From an uncultured Atopobium sp. (GTDB lineage Bacteria > Actinomycetota > Coriobacteriia > Coriobacteriales > Atopobiaceae), in contig CAMQEO010000041.1 of the NCBI GenBank assembly GCA_946999785.1, positions 1 through 10,111 of the forward strand: 10,111 bases of DNA. The letters run 5' to 3'. The position numbers and the translations under genes are program-made. This document shows, one piece after another, positions 7,215 through 10,111 of the stretch (its first letter is position 1; each line of letters starts with the position of its first letter). Below the pieces are notes generated by a model. That model was not told the origin of the DNA. It ran no database searches and saw nothing but the letters and a program-made list of their open reading frames with translations.

Positions 7215-7260
7215 CTTTTATGCATACAGATTCTTTTATGCAAACTAATAAGGCATAAAA
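7215..7260. repeat. Three copies of TTTTATGC in the galU leader
   Basis: CTTTTATGCA occurs at 7215-7224 and again at 7233-7242, as direct repeats 18 bases apart. The reverse complement GCATAAAA occurs at 7253-7260. The second and third copies form an 8-bp inverted repeat with an 11-base spacer (7242-7252), which could fold in the transcript. The function is unknown; protein sites or a leader hairpin are both possible. Confidence 0.5.
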
Positions 7261-7281
7261 CCCATTCATGCATTTGTGCGT

Positions 7282-7295
7282 CGGTGTAATCACCG
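7282..7295 (+). promoter_or_regulatory. Small hairpin just before the galU ribosome-binding site
   Basis: CGGTG-TAAT-CACCG gives a 5-bp GC-rich stem with a 4-base loop, ending 6 bases before the AAAGGA ribosome-binding site (7302-7307). It could influence translation initiation of galU, or be half of a larger leader structure. No T tract follows, so it is not a terminator. Confidence 0.4.
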
Positions 7296-7313
7296 TGTAA
7301 GAAAGGAACCACT

Positions 7314-8231
7314 ATGAAGGCCATTATTCCTGCGGCAGGGCTTGGTACGCGCTTTTTACCTGCTACTAAAGTAACTCCAAAGGAATTGTTACCAGTTCTT
7401 AACAAACCTGTTATTCAATATGTGGTAGAAGAAGCACTTGAGCCCGATGACGTTGACGGTGTAGTTATTATCAATTCTCGCGAAAAGCCTCAGATAGATT
7501 CTTATTTTCAGCATAACGAAATACTTGAGCAGTATTTGCACGATCGAGCAAAGAACGCAGAAGCTCAAATGGTGCAAGAATCTGAATCTTTGCCTATAAA
7601 CTTTGTATATCAAGATAAGCCGTTGGGCCTAGGTCATGCGGTTCATTGTGCAGCACCTTACACAAATGGCGAGCGTTTTTTTGTGTTGTTGGGCGATTAT
7701 TTTGTTCCCGATCGTCAAATGTGCGTTCGCATGAAGCAAATTTCAGATGAGCATGCAGGCGCGTCTGTTATTGCGGTTGCTTGTGTTCCTCAAGATCAGG
7801 TGAGCAGGTACGGGATCATTGCAGGTAAGCAGGTGGGCACGCTTAAAGGCTATGAAGGCGCTGCTTCAGATGAAGAAGGTGCTGTTTGGAAGATTTCTGG
7901 TTTGGTTGAAAAGCCAAAGCCCGAAGAAGCGCCCAGTCACCTTTTTATCGTTGGTCGTTATTTGCTAACCCCGCGCGTAATGGAGTTGCTTGCAACGCAG
8001 GGTGTGGGTGCTGGCGGAGAAATTCAGCTTACCGATGCTATGGAGCGCGTACTTGCTGAAGAAGAAATGTACGCACTGGTTGTTGACATTAACGAAGGTT
8101 GCGACACGGGAACTCCAGCCGCTTGGGCAGCAACAAACGCTCGTATAGCTCTGCTTAATTCTGAGATTCGCCCAAAGTTTATTGAAGCTCTCAATGATGA
8201 TGCTCTCTCAGTTTTAAAATCGGCATTGTAG
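7314..8231 (+). CDS. galU: UTP-glucose-1-phosphate uridylyltransferase
   Basis: Cytoplasmic enzyme forming UDP-glucose and pyrophosphate from UTP and glucose-1-phosphate; UDP-glucose feeds glycolipid, capsule, teichoic-acid-like polymer and galactose pathways. The 305-aa protein has the bacterial GalU pattern. The nucleotide-binding loop is AAGLGTRFLPATK (7-19), followed by PKELLPVLNKPVIQY (22-36). GLGHAV is at 105-110. The strand VLLGDYF (124-130) carries the metal-site Asp128, where many relatives read GDD. VEKPKPEEAPS (198-208) supplies the conserved Glu-Lys-Pro, GEIQLTDA (235-242) is intact, and CDTGTPAAW (263-271) is the closing sugar-site motif. The ATG is preceded by AAAGGA at a 6-base spacing. 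Its 190-bp leader contains several dyads. The next gene encodes a mutase-fold protein, a meaningful partner because phosphoglucomutase makes the GalU substrate. Confidence 0.96.
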   Translation: MKAIIPAAGLGTRFLPATKVTPKELLPVLNKPVIQYVVEEALEPDDVDGVVIINSREKPQIDSYFQHNEILEQYLHDRAKNAEAQMVQESESLPINFVYQDKPLGLGHAVHCAAPYTNGERFFVLLGDYFVPDRQMCVRMKQISDEHAGASVIAVACVPQDQVSRYGIIAGKQVGTLKGYEGAASDEEGAVWKISGLVEKPKPEEAPSHLFIVGRYLLTPRVMELLATQGVGAGGEIQLTDAMERVLAEEEMYALVVDINEGCDTGTPAAWAATNARIALLNSEIRPKFIEALNDDALSVLKSAL

Positions 8232-8240
8232 CAGAGAGCA
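8201..8240 (+). repeat. Inverted repeat straddling the galU stop codon
   Basis: TGCTCTCT (8201-8208) and AGAGAGCA (8233-8240) are perfect 8-bp complements around the galU stop codon, with a 24-base loop. No T run follows on the + strand, so a classical terminator is unlikely. It could still protect the 3' end of the galU message. Confidence 0.35.
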
Positions 8241-8284
8241 CGATAAAGACAGCAATGAAAACAGCAATACATGCGATCATAGAT

Positions 8285-8317
8285 TTGGCATTATACGTTT
8301 CATACACATTCTATAAT
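8285..8317 (+). promoter_or_regulatory. Probable promoter of the mutase-fold gene
   Basis: A perfect TATAAT (8312-8317) lies 47 bases before the ATG. TTGGCA (8285-8290) matches the -35 consensus at 5 of 6 positions, but the spacer is 21 bases, longer than the usual 16-18. The alternative TTATAC (8291-8296) gives a 15-base spacer with a poorer hexamer. Either the -10 dominates or an activator bends the spacer. Confidence 0.45.
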
Positions 8318-8364
8318 CGTTGTATTTTGTAACAATCGAGCCGGAATGTTTTTAGGTAATCGAA

Positions 8365-9819
8365 ATGAATATTGTACATTTTGGATCTAATGGCTGGCAT
8401 GCTCGTTTTGATGAAGCGTTGACACCCCAAGCTCTTTATAGTGTTGCTTTAACGCTTGCTCGTATATATGAGGCCGAAAAAGCTCACTCAACCATCCTTG
8501 TTGGTTATGATACCAGAAGTAAATCCCGTATGCTTGCCTATGTTGTAGCTGCAACGATGGCCGATCAGGGCTATCATGTTCGCGTTTTGAATTATGCGAT
8601 AACAACTCCCATGATAAGTTTTATGATGAGCGATTCTTCTTACGCATTGGGCATTATGCTTTCTGGTGCCGATTATGCCGGAACTTACGGCGGGGTTGCG
8701 TTACGCGCGCGTGGGGGCGGCCTTGTTGCTGCTAACATATGGTCTCAACTTGACGGCCTTGTTGAGCAGGCAATTCCCGATGAAACGCAGCAGCTTATCA
8801 CGGCACTTACCAATCACGAAATTGCTGTAGAAGATCTTGATCGTGCGGGATCTTCTTTGCGCCAAGATGTGCGCTTACTCTACAAAAAAGAGATTCTTGC
8901 CTTTGTAAAAAGTATGGCACCACATGGTTTGTGCCGTCCACTTACCGTTGTTCTCGACTATATGCATGGAGCAACAAGTGGCGTTGCTGCCGAATTGTTT
9001 GAGGCTCTTGGCTGTAAAGTCATTACTACACGTCAAGCCGCGCGCGACGATTTTGGCGGCGTGCATCCCTGTCCAATAAAACCTTGGACTAAGCACAGTT
9101 ATGAAGTTTTGCGTTCAGCGCACGCTGATGTGGCAGTTATATATGATGGTGACGGAATGCGTTTCAGCTTAATCGATAATGAAGCACATCAGGTGCCACT
9201 TCACCTTATCGCACCATGCATTCTTGATTTTCTCGTACGCTTTTGCGGTGAGCGTGGGCGCGTGGTGAGCACACAGGCAAGCTCAGTAAGAATTTGTCGC
9301 CTTGCTGAACACCTGAACTGTGAAACAACCATTGTACCGGTAGGTTATGCTCGCATTGCCGATGAACTTAGCGAAGGTGATGTTTTACTAGCCTGTGATG
9401 AATATGCAGGTATATGCGTTCCTCGCTTTGGCATATGGCGCGATGGTATATTAGCGTCCTTGCTTGTAATTCGCTATCTGCAAATGAGAAATGAGCCGCT
9501 GCATACAATTATTACTACGATGAGCTCTGACCTTGGAAATATGGATTATATTCGCAAGGATTTGCGTCTCGATCCAGCTAAAATGCAAACATTTTCTACT
9601 ATGCTACCAGGTGTGAACCCTGCAAGTATTGCGCAAAAAACTCCTTGTGCAGTAAGCCATGCAGATGGTTTGCGCCTTGCGTTTGACGATGGATCGTGGA
9701 TTATGCTGCGTCCTTCTCGTACACAGCCTACAGTTCGTATTTATGCTGAAGCTCCTAATCTAGGCGAAAGAAATGAGCTGCTGCGCGCGGCATATGCACT
9801 TGCGCAGAGTAAGCTCTAG
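8365..9819 (+). CDS. Phosphohexomutase-fold protein with degenerate active site (phosphoglucomutase/phosphomannomutase family)
   Basis: The 484-aa protein aligns end to end with four-domain alpha-D-phosphohexomutases: FGSNGWHARF (6-15, family FGTDGWRA), VGYDTR (46-51), TTPMISF (80-86), a metal loop region (255-267), DGILASLLV (360-368) and a C-terminal RPS..P..RIYAE (449-462). The catalytic motifs are all changed. GIM.TASHNP is GIMLSGADYA (96-105), putting Ala102 at the phosphoserine position. DPDADR is DGDGMR (261-266), losing the third metal Asp. GGEESGGI is ACDEYAGI (343-350). PVGFK is PVGYA (325-329). The phosphate loop RPSGTEP is RPSRTQP (449-455). FGG..PEP is FGGVHPCP (230-237). The frame is intact with neighbour-like codon use, so it is not a decaying pseudogene. 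I infer a non-catalytic or repurposed relative, perhaps a ligand-binding or regulatory partner of GalU-linked metabolism. The ribosome-binding site is weak (AGGT, 7 bases before ATG). Confidence 0.88.
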   Translation: MNIVHFGSNGWHARFDEALTPQALYSVALTLARIYEAEKAHSTILVGYDTRSKSRMLAYVVAATMADQGYHVRVLNYAITTPMISFMMSDSSYALGIMLSGADYAGTYGGVALRARGGGLVAANIWSQLDGLVEQAIPDETQQLITALTNHEIAVEDLDRAGSSLRQDVRLLYKKEILAFVKSMAPHGLCRPLTVVLDYMHGATSGVAAELFEALGCKVITTRQAARDDFGGVHPCPIKPWTKHSYEVLRSAHADVAVIYDGDGMRFSLIDNEAHQVPLHLIAPCILDFLVRFCGERGRVVSTQASSVRICRLAEHLNCETTIVPVGYARIADELSEGDVLLACDEYAGICVPRFGIWRDGILASLLVIRYLQMRNEPLHTIITTMSSDLGNMDYIRKDLRLDPAKMQTFSTMLPGVNPASIAQKTPCAVSHADGLRLAFDDGSWIMLRPSRTQPTVRIYAEAPNLGERNELLRAAYALAQSKL

Positions 9820-10002
9820 TCTTCTGTCGTTAGCTGTACAGTAGATGAGGTCGTGCAAGTTCGCTACCATAGGAATTGTTTCTAAAATATGTACGTACTG
9901 TGAAGGAACAGGGTGAAGATTTAACCATAATAAGATAAAGCTGTTTTTGTTGCCTTACACTTCCATATCCCATCTTCCAATCAAATTTATAAAAGAGCAG
10001 GT

Positions 10003-10008
10003 TATAAT
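10003..10008 (+). promoter_or_regulatory. TATAAT box, possible promoter for a downstream gene or RNA
   Basis: A perfect -10 consensus lies in an AT-rich stretch, but no convincing -35 is seen 16-18 bases upstream. It precedes two inverted repeats by a few bases, so transcription from here would place both in the first 80 bases of the RNA. Confidence 0.35.
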
Positions 10009-10013
10009 ATCTA

Positions 10014-10048
10014 AATACCTTAAACACATCGCCAATATGTAAGGTATT
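10014..10048 (+). repeat. 9-bp inverted repeat (possible stem-loop 1)
   Basis: AATACCTTA (10014-10022) and TAAGGTATT (10040-10048) are perfect complements around a 17-base spacer. The element may be an RNA hairpin or an operator overlapping the start of transcription from the TATAAT at 10003. It is followed by ACTCTTGTAATT, which is not a clean U tract. Confidence 0.5.
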
Positions 10049-10058
10049 ACTCTTGTAA

Positions 10059-10083
10059 TTGTGTCGATGACGTGAAGACACAA
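10059..10083 (+). repeat. 7-bp inverted repeat (possible stem-loop 2)
   Basis: TTGTGTC (10059-10065) and GACACAA (10077-10083) pair perfectly around an 11-base spacer, and two further A-T pairs are possible if one A bulges. It starts 10 bases after the preceding inverted repeat ends, so the two would form adjacent hairpins in one RNA. Confidence 0.45.
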
Positions 10084-10111
10084 ATTCTCGCGCACATTAC
10101 CAATTGTTTCG

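Larger units (their letters stand above)
9820..10111. other. Gene-free region with promoter-like box and two stem-loops
   Basis: No recognisable protein-coding gene lies between the mutase-fold gene and the right edge. I see no strong terminator directly after that gene. A T-rich run at about 9943-9951 lacks a GC stem before it. The right half holds a TATAAT box followed by two inverted repeats, listed separately. Base composition is more AT-rich than in the genes. Confidence 0.6.

Noticed and set aside
8201..8240. galU terminator at the inverted repeat around its stop codon
   Set aside because: The loop is 24 bases long and no T tract follows on either strand side, so it does not meet the usual intrinsic terminator pattern. 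It is kept only as a repeat.
8365..9819. Calling the mutase-fold gene a pseudogene
   Set aside because: There are no stops, frameshifts or truncations, all four domains are present at family length, and structural motifs (GYDTR, DGD, PVG, DGI, RIYAE) are kept, which random decay would not preserve.
9830..10081. An 83-codon minus-strand open frame in the right-hand non-coding region
   Set aside because: No similarity that I recognise, no good ribosome-binding site before its start near 10081, rich in Tyr, Phe, Asn and Lys as expected for AT-rich non-coding DNA, and it crosses both inverted repeats.
1..10111. CRISPR arrays, tRNA or rRNA genes, insertion sequences, phage or defence genes
   Set aside because: No regularly spaced repeats, no tRNA-like cloverleaf or rRNA motifs, and no transposase, integrase or defence domains were seen; the genes are core housekeeping apart from the mutase-like protein.

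Overview
The window is a contiguous piece of bacterial chromosome with every recognisable gene on the + strand. It looks like a low-GC member of the Actinomycetota class Coriobacteriia, with the Atopobium/Fannyhessea/Lancefieldella group as my best guess. This rests on the AT-leaning codon use, an actinobacterial-style F1 operon with an N-terminally extended beta subunit, an insert in the alpha subunit that I associate with Coriobacteriia, and the atp-murA order. It is an inference from gene content and was not tested by a database search.

Positions 1-5019 hold the 3' half of an F-type ATP synthase operon: the last codons of atpF (b), then atpH (delta), atpA (alpha), atpG (gamma), atpD (beta) and atpC (epsilon). 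The genes are tightly packed. atpF overlaps atpH, and two junctions (atpH/atpA and atpG/atpD) are one-base TAATG stop/start overlaps. A perfect 26-bp palindrome followed by a T-rich run (5107-5136) ends the operon.

Positions 5140-7123 hold murA, the first committed enzyme of peptidoglycan precursor synthesis, with a fosfomycin-type catalytic Cys. A small DtxR/MntR-family metal-dependent repressor follows, apparently transcribed on its own.

Positions 7124-9819 hold galU (UTP-glucose-1-phosphate uridylyltransferase) behind a 190-bp leader rich in dyads and repeats, then an intact 484-codon gene for an alpha-D-phosphohexomutase-fold protein. GalU makes UDP-glucose from glucose-1-phosphate, and a normal neighbour from the mutase family would supply that substrate. 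Here, however, every catalytic loop of the mutase is altered, including Ala at the phosphoserine position. This protein is the most unusual object in the window.

Positions 9820-10111 contain no convincing gene. They hold a TATAAT box followed by two consecutive inverted repeats, which may be the leader of a gene beyond the window or a small structured RNA.
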